A DNA stretch of 64,000 nucleotides from Streptomyces sp. NBC_01260 (GTDB lineage: Bacteria > Actinomycetota > Actinomycetes > Streptomycetales > Streptomycetaceae): NCBI RefSeq assembly GCF_036226405.1, contig NZ_CP108464.1, positions 3,906,001 to 3,970,000 of the forward strand. Direction: 5' to 3'. The position numbers were made by a program, and so were the translations under genes. This document shows positions 43,029-52,521 of the stretch, one piece after another. The notes below the pieces were generated by a model that saw only the letters and a list, made by a program, of their open reading frames with translations, ran no database searches and had not been told where the DNA came from. Numbering within the stretch: position 1 is the stretch's first letter; each line of letters starts with the position of its first letter.

Positions 43029-43790
43029 CTACCCGCGCCCGCGCATCGCCTCGATGCCCGCGATCAGCAGGTCGAGGGCGAAGGCGAAGTCCCGCTCGCG
43101 CATCTCCTCGACGGTGTCCCCGCCCCGCGCCTCCATCAGGCTCCGCGAGGCCGCCAACAGCTCCTTCAGCTGCGGCTGGGCGCTGATCGTGCCCATCGCC
43201 TGCCGGTAGAACTCGTCCTGGCTGAGCCCCGCGTCCGCGGAGCGCTGCACGACATGGCCCTCGATCGTGCCGAATCCGTACACGAACTGGAAGACCGCGG
43301 ACATCGCGCCCGTCTGGTGCCGCAGCGGCAGCGCGGTGGCCCGGACGACGTCCTGCATGGCGTACGAGAAGAGCATCGCGTGCGGGCCGATGTTCAGGAA
43401 GTTCCCGGCCAGCGCCGACGCCCAGGTGTGCCGGACGAGCATGCTGCGGTAGCTGGTGGCCAGTTCGCGCAGCCGTTCGCGCCAGTCGGCGTCCGTGCGC
43501 GGGGGCGCGATCTCGGCGAAGACCGAGTCCAGGGCCAGCTCCAGCAGGTCGTCCTTGGTGTCGACGTACCAGTAGAGGGACATCGCCGTGACGTTCAGCT
43601 CGGCGGCGAGGCGGCGCATGGAGAACTTGGCGAGGCCCTCGGCGTCCAGCAGCCGGACCGACGCCGCCGTGATCCGCTCCCGGTCCAGCCCGGCCGGCTG
43701 GTCGGATTTCCGGCTGCGCGTCGGTGACCTGCCGTCGAGCCACACACTCGTCCTGGCAGGGTTCTTCACGCGATCGGCCGCGGACACCAT
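43029..43790 (-). CDS. TetR-family regulator (TetR_C-type)
   Basis: 253 residues. The HTH region is DRERITAASVRLLDAEGLAK, MRRLAAELNVTAMSLYWYVD, and the C-terminal helices (ELATSYRSMLVRHTWASALA) are of the tetracycline-repressor type. It lies 93 bp downstream of the MFS exporter on the same strand. It is likely the repressor acting at the 38-bp palindrome 45436-45473. ATG 43790. Confidence 0.88.
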   Translation of the reverse strand: MVSAADRVKNPARTSVWLDGRSPTRSRKSDQPAGLDRERITAASVRLLDAEGLAKFSMRRLAAELNVTAMSLYWYVDTKDDLLELALDSVFAEIAPPRTDADWRERLRELATSYRSMLVRHTWASALAGNFLNIGPHAMLFSYAMQDVVRATALPLRHQTGAMSAVFQFVYGFGTIEGHVVQRSADAGLSQDEFYRQAMGTISAQPQLKELLAASRSLMEARGGDTVEEMRERDFAFALDLLIAGIEAMRGRG

Positions 43791-43883
43791 GGCGCACTCC
43801 CTTGTCTCGCCGGCGGGACGAACCGGGTACGTCCTCCATGCCCAGAAATCGGAGTCGCACGGTCCGGTACGTCCCGCCCGATG

Positions 43884-45407
43884 CTATGCCGCTACCGCGG
43901 CCGGGTCAGCCTGGGCCGATTCTCCTCGCTCCGCACGGCGCAGCAGCACGGCGGCCAGCAGACCGCCCACCAGCACCGCCGCCGCCCCGACCAGCTGGCT
44001 CGTCGCCAGCCCCGAGGCGAAGGCGTCCGTGATGCGCTGCCGCTCCCCCTCGCCGTTCGCGGCGGCCAGTGCGGCGGGCAGGGAGGCCGCCCCGACGGCC
44101 GTCGGGACGAGCGCGGCGAACCGGGAGTTCAGCACGGCGCCGAGCACCGCGACCCCGAGGCCGTTGCCGCATTCGGCGAGGGTGCCGTTGACCCCGGCGC
44201 CGACGCCCGCCTTCTCGGGCGGGATCGCGCTCATGATCGCGTTGGCCATGGCGGGCATGGCGAGTGCGATGCCCGCACCCATCACGACGAGGCCGAGCAG
44301 CATGCCCCCGTAGCCGTCCCGGCCGAGCAGCGCGATCGAGGCCAGACCGGCGGCGAGCAGCCCCATCCCGGAGGCGATGGTGACGGGCGTGCCGAGCTTG
44401 GGCACCAGCCGGGCGCCCAGCCCGGCGAGGTTGAGGACGATGACGCTCAACGCCAGCGGAGCCGTCCGCAGACCGGCCTCCAGCGGACCGTAACCGAGCA
44501 CGAACTGGAGCTGCTGGGTGAGCAGGAAGAGCGAGCCGCCCATCCCGAACGCGACCAGGATCGCGCCCGCGACCGCGCCGACGAACCGCTGGTTCCGGAA
44601 GAAGTGCATGTCCAGCATCGGATACGGGATGTGCAGCTCCCACAGCACGAATCCGGTGAGGACGGCGACCCCGGTGAAGGCGGTCAGCAGCACCTGGCCG
44701 GAGGTCCAGCCGTGCCCCGGCCCGGAGATGATCGCGTAGACGACCGCGGCCATGCCGATGGTGGAGAGCAGCGCGCCGAGCAGGTCGGGGCGGTCCCCGG
44801 TCGGGTTCTTGGACTCCGGCACCAGCCGCGCCACCGCCACCAGGCCGATCACGGCGACCGGGATGTTGATCAGGAAGATCGCGCCCCACCAGAAGTGGTC
44901 CAGCATCACCCCGCCGATCAGCGGGCCGACGGCGAAGCCGAGGGAGCTGACGGTCGACCAGACACCGATCGCCTTCACCCGCTCGGCGTCGTCGAAGATC
45001 TGGACGACGACGGCCAGCGTCGTGGTCATCAGCAGCGCACCGCCGATGCCCATCCCGGCCCGCGCGGCGATCAGTTGCGCGGAGGACTGGGCGAGCCCGG
45101 CCACCAGCGAGCCGATGCCGAACAGCGCGAGCCCCGTGATCAGCATCTTCTTGCGGCCGTAGCGGTCGGCCGAGCTGCCGGCGGTCAGCAGCAGACCCGA
45201 CTGGACGAGCGAGTAGGCGTTGATCATCCACTGCACATCGGCGGTGGAGGCGTCCAGTTCGCGGGTGAGGGAGGGGATCGCGACGTTGAGGACGGTGTTG
45301 TCGAGCAGCACGGTGAGCTGTGCGAGGCAGATGACACCGAGGATCAGCCAGCGCTGCGGATGGCTCGTCGGCGAGAGGTGGTTCTGCTCGGCGGCGGTCG
45401 CCGTCAT
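43884..45407 (-). CDS. DHA2 MFS drug exporter
   Basis: About 507 residues, 14 helices, EmrB/QacA group: LLDNTVLNVAIPSL in helix 1, GSSADRYGRKKMLITGLALF loop signature, LGFAVGPLIGGVMLDHFWWG motif C. Start choice: ATG 45407 has GGGAG five bases upstream; an ATG eight codons earlier (45431) abuts the operator and has only a weak site. It is co-transcribed with the TetR gene. Substrates are probably antibiotics or other hydrophobic toxins. Confidence 0.9.
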   Translation of the reverse strand: MTATAAEQNHLSPTSHPQRWLILGVICLAQLTVLLDNTVLNVAIPSLTRELDASTADVQWMINAYSLVQSGLLLTAGSSADRYGRKKMLITGLALFGIGSLVAGLAQSSAQLIAARAGMGIGGALLMTTTLAVVVQIFDDAERVKAIGVWSTVSSLGFAVGPLIGGVMLDHFWWGAIFLINIPVAVIGLVAVARLVPESKNPTGDRPDLLGALLSTIGMAAVVYAIISGPGHGWTSGQVLLTAFTGVAVLTGFVLWELHIPYPMLDMHFFRNQRFVGAVAGAILVAFGMGGSLFLLTQQLQFVLGYGPLEAGLRTAPLALSVIVLNLAGLGARLVPKLGTPVTIASGMGLLAAGLASIALLGRDGYGGMLLGLVVMGAGIALAMPAMANAIMSAIPPEKAGVGAGVNGTLAECGNGLGVAVLGAVLNSRFAALVPTAVGAASLPAALAAANGEGERQRITDAFASGLATSQLVGAAAVLVGGLLAAVLLRRAERGESAQADPAAVAA

Positions 45408-45435
45408 ACGGACTCCCGGGCGTTCGGTCATGGCC

Positions 45436-45473
45436 CTATACGGTGTACAGGGAAGCGGTTGTACACCGTATAG
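45436..45473. promoter_or_regulatory. 38-bp perfect inverted repeat, TetR operator of the MFS/TetR operon
   Basis: Arms CTATACGGTGTACA and TGTACACCGTATAG, 14 bp each and perfect, separated by 10 bp, directly upstream of the MFS gene. The arms are A/T-rich against the genome. They may be two half-operators bound by two TetR dimers. The symmetry and place make this the strongest operator in the window. Confidence 0.8.
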
Positions 45474-45548
45474 CCGCTCCTGTGCGGCCTACAACCGACT
45501 TTCCCGCGATACGGTGCCGATCGCTGATCCGACAAGGGCTGGAGTGGT

Positions 45549-46412
45549 ATGTCACTGCGTCGTCGTACGGTGGAAGTCCTGCTTGCCGCGGGCCTGTTGG
45601 GAACGGCGCTCGCGCCTCCCGCGTCGGCCGCCGGGCACGGTCGGGAGCGGCTGGTGCCCCTGCGTGTCGCCACCTACAACATCCATGCGGGTGCGGGCAT
45701 GGACAACGTCTTCGATCTCGGCCGGCAGGTGGCCGAGCTCCGCTCGCTGGACGCGGACGTGATCGGGCTCCAGGAGGTCGACGTCCACTGGGGCGCCCGC
45801 AGCGAGTGGCGGGACCTGGCGGGCGAGCTGGGCAGGCGGCTCGGCATGCGGGTGTCGTTCGCCCCGATCTACAGCCTCGACCCGGCGACTGCGGGTGCGC
45901 CGCGGCGCGAGTTCGGGGTCGCGGTGCTGTCCCGGTACAGGATCGTGAGCGCCGAGAACCACGACATCACCCGGCTCTCCACCCAGGACCCGAACCCGGT
46001 ACCGGCGCCCGCTCCCGGATTCGGCGAGGTGGTCCTGCGGGTGAAGGGGCTGCCCGTGCACGTGTACGCGACGCACCTCGACTACCGCGGCGACCCGTCC
46101 GTACGCACCGCCCAGGTGGCGGACACCCGCCGGATCATGGCCGAGGACCAGAAGGAGGAGCAGCGGCCCGTGCGGCAGATCCTGCTCGGCGACTTCAACG
46201 CGGCGCCGACCGCTCCCGAGCTGGCCCCGCTGTGGGAGAACCTGACGGACATCGAGCCGGGCGGCCCCACCTTCCCGGCGCAGGACCCGGTGCAGCGGAT
46301 CGACTACGTGGCGGTGTCGAAGGACACCGTGCGGGTACGCGACGCGGGGGTGGCCGAGACGCTTGCCTCGGACCACCGCCCCGTTGTCGCGGACCTGTTG
46401 CTGCGGCGCTGA
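45549..46412 (+). CDS. Secreted endonuclease/exonuclease/phosphatase-family protein
   Basis: 287 residues. Signal peptide RRRTVEVLLAAGLLGTALAP...ASAA. The catalytic set of the EEP superfamily is complete: RVATYNIHAG (Asn), VIGLQEVDVH (Glu), YATHLDYRG (His), ILLGDFNAAP (Asp/Asn), DYVAVS and SDHRPVVADL (Asp-His). It is probably an extracellular phosphodiesterase, DNase or sphingomyelinase-like enzyme; substrate undetermined. Divergent from the MFS gene and convergent with the GT39 gene. Confidence 0.88.
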   Translation: MSLRRRTVEVLLAAGLLGTALAPPASAAGHGRERLVPLRVATYNIHAGAGMDNVFDLGRQVAELRSLDADVIGLQEVDVHWGARSEWRDLAGELGRRLGMRVSFAPIYSLDPATAGAPRREFGVAVLSRYRIVSAENHDITRLSTQDPNPVPAPAPGFGEVVLRVKGLPVHVYATHLDYRGDPSVRTAQVADTRRIMAEDQKEEQRPVRQILLGDFNAAPTAPELAPLWENLTDIEPGGPTFPAQDPVQRIDYVAVSKDTVRVRDAGVAETLASDHRPVVADLLLRR

Positions 46413-46435
46413 GCCTCAGCTGATCTTCGGCCGGG

Positions 46436-48631
46436 TCAGGTCGGTTGGGTCAGGTCGTAGAACGTGGCGCTGCCCGCCGTGACCTTCTTGAAGTTCGCCT
46501 CGACCCAGGTGGAGATCTTCGACGAGGTACCGCTGTTGCCGCCCATGCCGCCACCGCCGCCCTCCCCACTGGAGATGAAGTAGTGGATGCGGCCGTCCTC
46601 GACGTACTTCTTGAACTGGGAGAGCGTCGGGGACGGGTCGCTGCCGTTGAAGCCGCCGATCGCCATCACCGGATCGCCGGTGGCGAGCTGGTAACTGGCG
46701 GCGTTCTGCGAGCCGATGGCCGCGGCGCTCCAGGTGTAGTCGTCCGCGTTCCTCGCCAGGAGCTTCTTCGCCGCGGTGTCCACGGACGCGCCGTTGAGCA
46801 GCCCGCCCATGCCGCCGCCACCACCGCCGCCGCCCCGGAAGCCTTCGCCGGTGCCGGGCATGGCACCCGGCTGCTGCCCCTGCTGCGATGTGCCGGTCCG
46901 GCCCTGGCCCTGCTGGCTGCCGGTCGGGGGCTGCCCGCCCTGGCCGCCGGTGGGCGGCCGGCCCATGCCGCCGCCCTGCTGATTGCCCTGCTGCTTGCCC
47001 CGGCCCGGAGGCTGCATGCCGCCGCGGCCGCCACCGCCGCCGAATCCGCCCATCCCGCCGGCGGACGGACCGGCCGTGACGATCGAGCCCTGGTGCCCGG
47101 TGTTCAGCGTGTTCAGCGTGTAGGCGACCGGTCCGGCCAGCGAGGCGGCGAAGCCCAGCCCCACGGCGGCGAGGGCCAGTTGGCGCCCCAGCCGGGCCGC
47201 AAGCAGCAGGCCCGCCGCGCCCACGAGCCCGGCGACGAGTACGGCCTGCCGCAGCCACGGCAGATAGTCCGGGGTCCGGCCGAGCAGCACGTACGACCAG
47301 AGTGCCGTCGCGACGACGGTGAGCGCGAGCGCGGCACCCGCCCACCAGCGGGACCGCTCCTCCCAGAGGACCGTGACGCCCATCCCGATCAGCGCCGCGA
47401 TGTAGGGGACCAGGGCCACCGTGTAGTACTGGTGGAAGATGCCGGCCATGAAGCTGAACACGCCCGCGGTCATCAGCAGCGAGCTGCCCCAGGCGAGGAA
47501 GGCCGCCCGGGCCGCGTCCGTCCTCCCCCAGCGCTTAATGCCTGGGAGGTGCCCCCCTGCCCGCCAGGTCAGCCAGACGCCCGCGACGAGCAGGATCAGC
47601 GCGGCGGGCAGCAGCCAGGAGATCTGGCTGCCGATCTCGGAGTTGAACATCCGGCCGATGCCGGTCTCGCCCCACTGACCGCCGGACCCGCCGCCGGGGC
47701 CGCCCCCGCCGCCGACGCTGCCGGTCTCCTCGCCGTTGATCCGGCCGAGCCCGTTGTAGCCGAAGGTCAGCTCAAGGAACGAGTTGTTCTGCGAGCCGCC
47801 GATGTACGGACGTGAGGAGGCGGGCCACAGCTCGACGATCGCCACCCACCAGCCGCCCGCGACGGCCATCGCCAGGGCCGAGAGCCCCAGCTGGCCGAAC
47901 CGCTTGCGTAGGGAGACGGGTGCGAACACCGCGTACAGCACCGCCAGCGGCGGCAGGATCAGGAACGCCTGAAGGGTCTTGGACAGGAACGCGAGACCCA
48001 CCGCGACGCCCGCCCACACCAGCCACTTGGTGCGGCCGTGCTCCATCGCGCGCAGCACGCAGTAGACCGTGACGGTCATCAGCAGCGCGAGCAGCGCGTC
48101 CGGGTTGTTGAAGCGGAACATCAGCGCGGCGACGGGCGTCAGCGCGAACACCGCCATGGTGATCAGCCCGGCGGCGGCGCTGAAGCGGCGCCGTACGGAG
48201 GCGTACAGCACCCCGGCCGTCGCCACGCCCATCAGCACCTGCGGCAGCAGGATCGCCCAGGAGCTGAGGCCGAGGACGCGCACTGACACGGCCATCGGCC
48301 ACAGGGTCGCCGGGGGCTTGTCGACGGTGATGGCGTTGGCCGAGTCCAGCGAGCCGAAGAAGAAGGCCTTCCAGCTCTGGCTGCCGGCCTGCGCGGCCGC
48401 GGAGTAGAAGGAGTTGGCGTAGCCGGAGGCGCTGAGGTTCCACAGGTAGGCCACCGTGATGACCAGCAGCATGCCGAGGAAGGCCGGACGCGCCCAGCCG
48501 GGGTCCTCGGGCCGGCCCCGCCACACGCGGTGCGGCAACGACCGGCCGGGACGCCCGTGGTTCACGGTCGCGGCGGCGGGCGGGGGCGCGTCCGGTGGGG
48601 AGGTGAGGTGATCGGGACGGAGCGTGGTCAT
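46436..48631 (-). CDS. GT39-family (ArnT/PMT-like) membrane glycosyltransferase
   Basis: 731 residues. About 12 membrane helices in residues 45-510. The loop with SLDSANAITVDKPPATLWPM carries the acidic DKPP catalytic/substrate motif of this family. MFRFNNPDALLALLMTVTVY is also typical. Polyprenyl-phosphate sugars would be transferred to cell-envelope acceptors outside. A Gly/Gln/Pro-rich linker (about 530-625) leads to an extracytoplasmic domain at the C-terminus (AKKLLARNADDYTWSAAAIG, LATGDPVMAIGGFNGSDPSP). Its start overlaps the stop of the GT2/GtrA gene by 4 bp (ATGA), indicating translational coupling. Confidence 0.88.
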   Translation of the reverse strand: MTTLRPDHLTSPPDAPPPAAATVNHGRPGRSLPHRVWRGRPEDPGWARPAFLGMLLVITVAYLWNLSASGYANSFYSAAAQAGSQSWKAFFFGSLDSANAITVDKPPATLWPMAVSVRVLGLSSWAILLPQVLMGVATAGVLYASVRRRFSAAAGLITMAVFALTPVAALMFRFNNPDALLALLMTVTVYCVLRAMEHGRTKWLVWAGVAVGLAFLSKTLQAFLILPPLAVLYAVFAPVSLRKRFGQLGLSALAMAVAGGWWVAIVELWPASSRPYIGGSQNNSFLELTFGYNGLGRINGEETGSVGGGGGPGGGSGGQWGETGIGRMFNSEIGSQISWLLPAALILLVAGVWLTWRAGGHLPGIKRWGRTDAARAAFLAWGSSLLMTAGVFSFMAGIFHQYYTVALVPYIAALIGMGVTVLWEERSRWWAGAALALTVVATALWSYVLLGRTPDYLPWLRQAVLVAGLVGAAGLLLAARLGRQLALAAVGLGFAASLAGPVAYTLNTLNTGHQGSIVTAGPSAGGMGGFGGGGGRGGMQPPGRGKQQGNQQGGGMGRPPTGGQGGQPPTGSQQGQGRTGTSQQGQQPGAMPGTGEGFRGGGGGGGGMGGLLNGASVDTAAKKLLARNADDYTWSAAAIGSQNAASYQLATGDPVMAIGGFNGSDPSPTLSQFKKYVEDGRIHYFISSGEGGGGGMGGNSGTSSKISTWVEANFKKVTAGSATFYDLTQPT

Positions 48632-50037
48632 CGGGCGTTCCTCAGGTCGTGGCGGGTGTCATCGGCCGGGACGGGGGCGGGGGCCGGAGCGGGGACGGGG
48701 GCAGGGTCCGCGAGCGCGGAGGCCGGAACCGCGGCAGCGCGGTCCGGGCCGTGAGCGAGGCCGTCGCGGTCCGGGCCGTGCTCACGGCCGTCGCGGTCCG
48801 GGAAGACCCAGGCGCGGAAGAGCAGGAAGCGCAGCACCGTTGCCGCGAGGTTGGCCGCGATGAGCACGGCGAGCTCGGTGGAGTGCGAGGGCGCTCCGGT
48901 CGCCGCCCCCAGCGCGGCCAGCGAACCGCTGGTCAGCGCGAGGCCGATGGCGAACACCACGAGGCCCTGTGCCTGGTGGCGTACGGCTCCGCCCCGGCCG
49001 CGCACCCCGAACGTGAGCCTCCGGTTGGCCGACGTATTGGCGACGGCCGACACCAGCAGCGCGCCCCCGTTGGCGATCTGCGGGCCGGCGCCCAGCCGGA
49101 ACAGCGAGTACAGGGCCAGGTAGAAGAGGGTCGAGAGGGCGCCCACGACGCAGAACCCGACCAGCTGCCGGGCCAGTCCGCCCGGCACCCCGCCGATCCG
49201 CCGGTCGCGCGGGTCGTCGCCGAAGGGCCGGGCCAGCCGGTCCAGCGGCAGCGCGCCGACGGCCAGCGCGCGCCCGACCCGCCAGACGCCCAACAGGTCG
49301 TCGGTGGCGGTCCGCACGATGTGGACCGTCGAGTCGGGGTCGTCGACCCAGTCGACCGGCACCTCGTGGATGCGCAGCCCGGCCCGCTCGGCGAGCACCA
49401 GCAGCTCGGTGTCGAAGAACCAGCCGGTGTCCTCGACCATCGGCAGCAGCCGTTGCGCGACATCACGGCGGATCGCCTTGAACCCGCACTGCGCATCGCT
49501 GAACCGGGCGGCCAGCGACGAGCGCAGGATGATGTTGTACGCCCGCGAGATGAACTCCCGCTTCGTCCCCCGCACCACCCGCGAACTGCGGGCGAGACGC
49601 GAGCCGATGGCCAGGTCGGAGTGGCCGGAGATCAGCGGGGCGACCAGCGGGAGCAGCGCGTTCAGATCGGTGGAGAGATCCACGTCCATGTACGCGAGGA
49701 CCGGGGCGTCCGAGTGCGACCAGACCGTGCGCAGCGCCCGTCCCCGGCCCTTCTCCTCCAGCCGGAAGGACCGCACCCGGGGAAGCGCCGCCGCGAGCCG
49801 CCGCGCCACCTGCGCGGTCCGGTCGGTGCTCGCGTTGTCCGCGACCGTGATCCTGAAGTCGTACGGGAAGGTACGCGCCAGATGGTCGTGCAGCCGCAGC
49901 ACACACGGTTCGAGGTCCTTCTCCTCGTTGTAGACGGGTACCACCACATCGAGTACGGGGGCACCTGCCACATCGCCCGCGCCGGCCAGGAGGTGTTCCC
50001 GGGCCGGCAGGGTGCCCCAAGGAGTGTCGGTTCGCAT
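48628..50037 (-). CDS. Bifunctional GT2 glycosyltransferase / GtrA-like membrane protein
   Basis: 469 residues. The N-terminal 240 residues are a dolichol-phosphate-mannose-synthase-type GT2 (LDVVVPVYNEEKDLEPCVLR, ITVADNASTDRTAQVARRLA, YMDVDLSTDLNALLPL, QCGFKAIRRDVAQRLLPMVE). Residues 285-420 are a four-helix GtrA domain (LVGFCVVGALSTLFYLALYS, GALLVSAVANTSANRRLTFG). It probably makes and flips a polyprenyl-phosphate sugar that the coupled GT39 enzyme uses. ATG 50037 is preferred; GTG 33 bases upstream is possible. It lies 26 bp after the kinase gene in a four-gene operon. Confidence 0.88.
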   Translation of the reverse strand: MRTDTPWGTLPAREHLLAGAGDVAGAPVLDVVVPVYNEEKDLEPCVLRLHDHLARTFPYDFRITVADNASTDRTAQVARRLAAALPRVRSFRLEEKGRGRALRTVWSHSDAPVLAYMDVDLSTDLNALLPLVAPLISGHSDLAIGSRLARSSRVVRGTKREFISRAYNIILRSSLAARFSDAQCGFKAIRRDVAQRLLPMVEDTGWFFDTELLVLAERAGLRIHEVPVDWVDDPDSTVHIVRTATDDLLGVWRVGRALAVGALPLDRLARPFGDDPRDRRIGGVPGGLARQLVGFCVVGALSTLFYLALYSLFRLGAGPQIANGGALLVSAVANTSANRRLTFGVRGRGGAVRHQAQGLVVFAIGLALTSGSLAALGAATGAPSHSTELAVLIAANLAATVLRFLLFRAWVFPDRDGREHGPDRDGLAHGPDRAAAVPASALADPAPVPAPAPAPVPADDTRHDLRNAR

Positions 50038-50063
50038 GACATCGACACTCGCCAACCGCGCTG

Positions 50064-51674
50064 TCACACCCGTGTGCTGAGCCTGTGGCCCCCCTGTGAG
50101 TGCTCCGGGCCGTCCCCGCACCCCGGGTCCGCCGGCAGATGGACGGCGAACACCGTGTCCCCCGGCACCGAACGCACCTCGGCGAGCCCGCCGTGCGCGG
50201 CGGTGACGGCCTGCACGATGGCGAGACCGAGCCCCGTCGACCCGGCGTGCCGGGAGCGCGAGGCGTCCCCGCGCGCGAACCGTTCGAAGACGTGCGGCAG
50301 CAGCTCCGGCGGGATGCCGGGCCCGTTGTCCTGGACCTCCAGGGTGACCCACGGATACCCGGCCCCCGCGCGCACCCGGGCCGTGACCGTGGTCCCGGGC
50401 GGGGTGTGCGTACGGGCGTTGGCCAGCAGGTTGACCAGCACCTGCTGGATCCTGGTCGGATCGGCCCGTACGGTCGCGGGCACCTCGGGCAGTTCAAGGC
50501 GCCAGTGGTGCGTGGGTCCGGGCCCGTCCGGGGAGGCCGTCCGGCCCGCGACGCGGGCGTCGCTCACCGCGTCTATGACGAGCGGTGACAGATCGGTGCT
50601 CTCGTACGAGAGCGGCCGTCCGGCATCCAGCCTGGCGAGCAGCAGCAGATCCTCCACCATGCCCGTCATGCGTTCGGCCTCCGACTCGATCCGCCCCAGC
50701 GCGTGCCGGGTGTCGGGGCCGGTGCTCTCCCGGCCGCGCCGGGTCAGTTCGGCGTATCCGCGGATCGAGGCGAGCGGGGTGCGCAGCTCGTGGCTGGCGT
50801 CGGCGACGAACTGCCGGACCCGCATCTCGCTCTTCTGCCGCGCGTCCAGGGCCGAACCGACGTGGCCCAGCATCCGGTTGAGGGCCGCGCCGACCTGGCC
50901 GACCTCGGTCCGCGGATCGGCCTCCGCCCCGGGAACCCGTTCGAAGAGGGCGACCTCGCCGCTGTGCAGCGGTATTTCGGAGACGCGCGTCGCGGTGGCG
51001 GCCACCCGGCGCAGCGGCCGCAGGGCGACCGTGACCATGGCGGCGCCCGCGATCCCGGCGGCGATGAGCCCGGCCCCGGTCACACAGACCTCGACGAGGA
51101 TCAGGGTGCTGAGGGCCTTGCTCACCTCGGCGGTGGGAATGCCGACGAGGACGGTCGTGCCGTCGCTCATGGGGACGGCCTCCACCCGGTAGCCGCCGAG
51201 TCCGGGCATCTCGACGTCGTACGCGTTGCGGTCCGCGCGGACTCCGGCCGCCTCCAGGACATCCTGCTGGGCCCCGGTCAGCGGCTCGTTGCTCGGCTGC
51301 ACGCCGGGCCCGCCGTCCTTCACGACCACCGAATCGGTGACCGCGCCGTCCGCGAGGACGGCGCCGAACGTATTGAGGGGCTGGCCTCCCCCGCCGATGA
51401 ATCCGAGCGGTTCCTTGCCCTTGAGCCCACCGGGTACGGGCGCACCCGGCATCCGCTCGGCCCGGACGGCGATGTCGCGCAGCTGGTCGTCGAGCTTGCC
51501 GTACATATAGCTGTGGAAGGCGATGGCGGTGACCGAGCCGATCACGGCCGCGACGACCGCGATCAGCGTCACCGCGGAGACGACGAGCCGGGTCCGCAGC
51601 GTCCACGGCCCCTTCCGCAACCTCACCAGCCGTTTCACCGGGCTGCTCGCGGGGCTGCTCTCCCTCCTACTCAC
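50064..51674 (-). CDS. Sensor histidine kinase (HAMP, HisKA, HATPase)
   Basis: 536 residues. Two membrane helices (LVVSAVTLIAVVAAVIGSVT and VCVTGAGLIAAGIAGAAMVT) enclose an extracellular sensor domain. Next come a HAMP region, the H-box FVADASHELRTPLASIRGY, N-box VLVNLLANARTHT, G1 VQDNGPGIP and G2 SRHAGSTGLGLAIVQAV. All catalytic elements are intact. It overlaps the response-regulator stop by 8 bp. It presumably senses an envelope signal and controls its own operon. Confidence 0.93.
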   Translation of the reverse strand: MSRRESSPASSPVKRLVRLRKGPWTLRTRLVVSAVTLIAVVAAVIGSVTAIAFHSYMYGKLDDQLRDIAVRAERMPGAPVPGGLKGKEPLGFIGGGGQPLNTFGAVLADGAVTDSVVVKDGGPGVQPSNEPLTGAQQDVLEAAGVRADRNAYDVEMPGLGGYRVEAVPMSDGTTVLVGIPTAEVSKALSTLILVEVCVTGAGLIAAGIAGAAMVTVALRPLRRVAATATRVSEIPLHSGEVALFERVPGAEADPRTEVGQVGAALNRMLGHVGSALDARQKSEMRVRQFVADASHELRTPLASIRGYAELTRRGRESTGPDTRHALGRIESEAERMTGMVEDLLLLARLDAGRPLSYESTDLSPLVIDAVSDARVAGRTASPDGPGPTHHWRLELPEVPATVRADPTRIQQVLVNLLANARTHTPPGTTVTARVRAGAGYPWVTLEVQDNGPGIPPELLPHVFERFARGDASRSRHAGSTGLGLAIVQAVTAAHGGLAEVRSVPGDTVFAVHLPADPGCGDGPEHSQGGHRLSTRV

Positions 51675-52407
51675 CGGGCTTGATGAGATATCCCGCCCCG
51701 CGCCGGGTGTGGATCATCGGCGTCCGGCCGGCGTCGATCTTCTTGCGCAGGTACGAGATGTAGAGCTCGACCACGTTGGCCTGGCCGCCGAAGTCGTAGT
51801 TCCAGACCCGGTCCAGGATCTGCGCCTTGCTCAGCACCCGGCGCGGATTGCGCATCAGGAAGCGCAGCAGCTCGAACTCGGTCGCGGTGAGGTGGATGTT
51901 GGCACCGCCCCGGCTCACCTCGTGGCTGTCCTCGTCCAGCGTCAGGTCGCCGACGGCGAGCATCGACTCGCTGCGCACCGCCGCCGTACCGGAGCGCCGG
52001 ATCAGCCCGCGCAGCCGGGCCACGACCTCCTCCAGGCTGAACGGCTTCGTGACGTAGTCGTCGCCGCCCGCCGTGAGCCCGGCGATCCGGTCCTCGACGG
52101 AATCCCGCGCGGTCAGGAACAGCACCGGTACGTCGGAGAGCTCCCGGCGCAGCCTGCCGAGGACGGCGAGCCCGTCCATGTCGGGCAGCATCACATCGAG
52201 GACCACCGCGTCGGGCCGGAAGTCACGGGCGGTACGGACGGCACCGGCGCCGTCCCCGGCGCTGCGCACCTCCCAGCCCTCGTAACGCAGCGCCATGGAG
52301 AGCAGCTCGGCCAGCGGGGCCTCGTCGTCCACGACCAGGACCCGGACGGGGCTGCGGTCCGGCCTGAGCAGTTCGGTACGCCCCTGGGGCGAGGTCGTCG
52401 TCGTCAT
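51667..52407 (-). CDS. OmpR-family response regulator
   Basis: 246 residues. Receiver domain: acidic pair in VLVVDDEAPLAELL, phospho-acceptor Asp in AVVLDVMLPDMDG, Thr in LFLTARDS, Lys in YVTKPFSLEE. The C-terminal winged helix is GGANIHLTATEFELLRFLMR, then QILDRVWNYDFGGQANVVEL and YISYLRKKID. First gene of the RR-HK-GT2/GtrA-GT39 operon. Confidence 0.95.
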   Translation of the reverse strand: MTTTTSPQGRTELLRPDRSPVRVLVVDDEAPLAELLSMALRYEGWEVRSAGDGAGAVRTARDFRPDAVVLDVMLPDMDGLAVLGRLRRELSDVPVLFLTARDSVEDRIAGLTAGGDDYVTKPFSLEEVVARLRGLIRRSGTAAVRSESMLAVGDLTLDEDSHEVSRGGANIHLTATEFELLRFLMRNPRRVLSKAQILDRVWNYDFGGQANVVELYISYLRKKIDAGRTPMIHTRRGAGYLIKPGE

Positions 52408-52521
52408 GCCCCAACCCTGTGAGACGCCTCTGAGAGAGTTCTTTCCCGATTCTGTGAATTCCCTGAGAAAGGCACGGGAGGAGGGACCGCCCTGGGCCCG
52501 GCGGCCCCGGCCCTCACCGCG

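Noticed and set aside
48649..51192. 847-codon forward frame across the GT2 and histidine kinase genes
   Set aside because: Shadow of two reverse genes with complete catalytic motifs.
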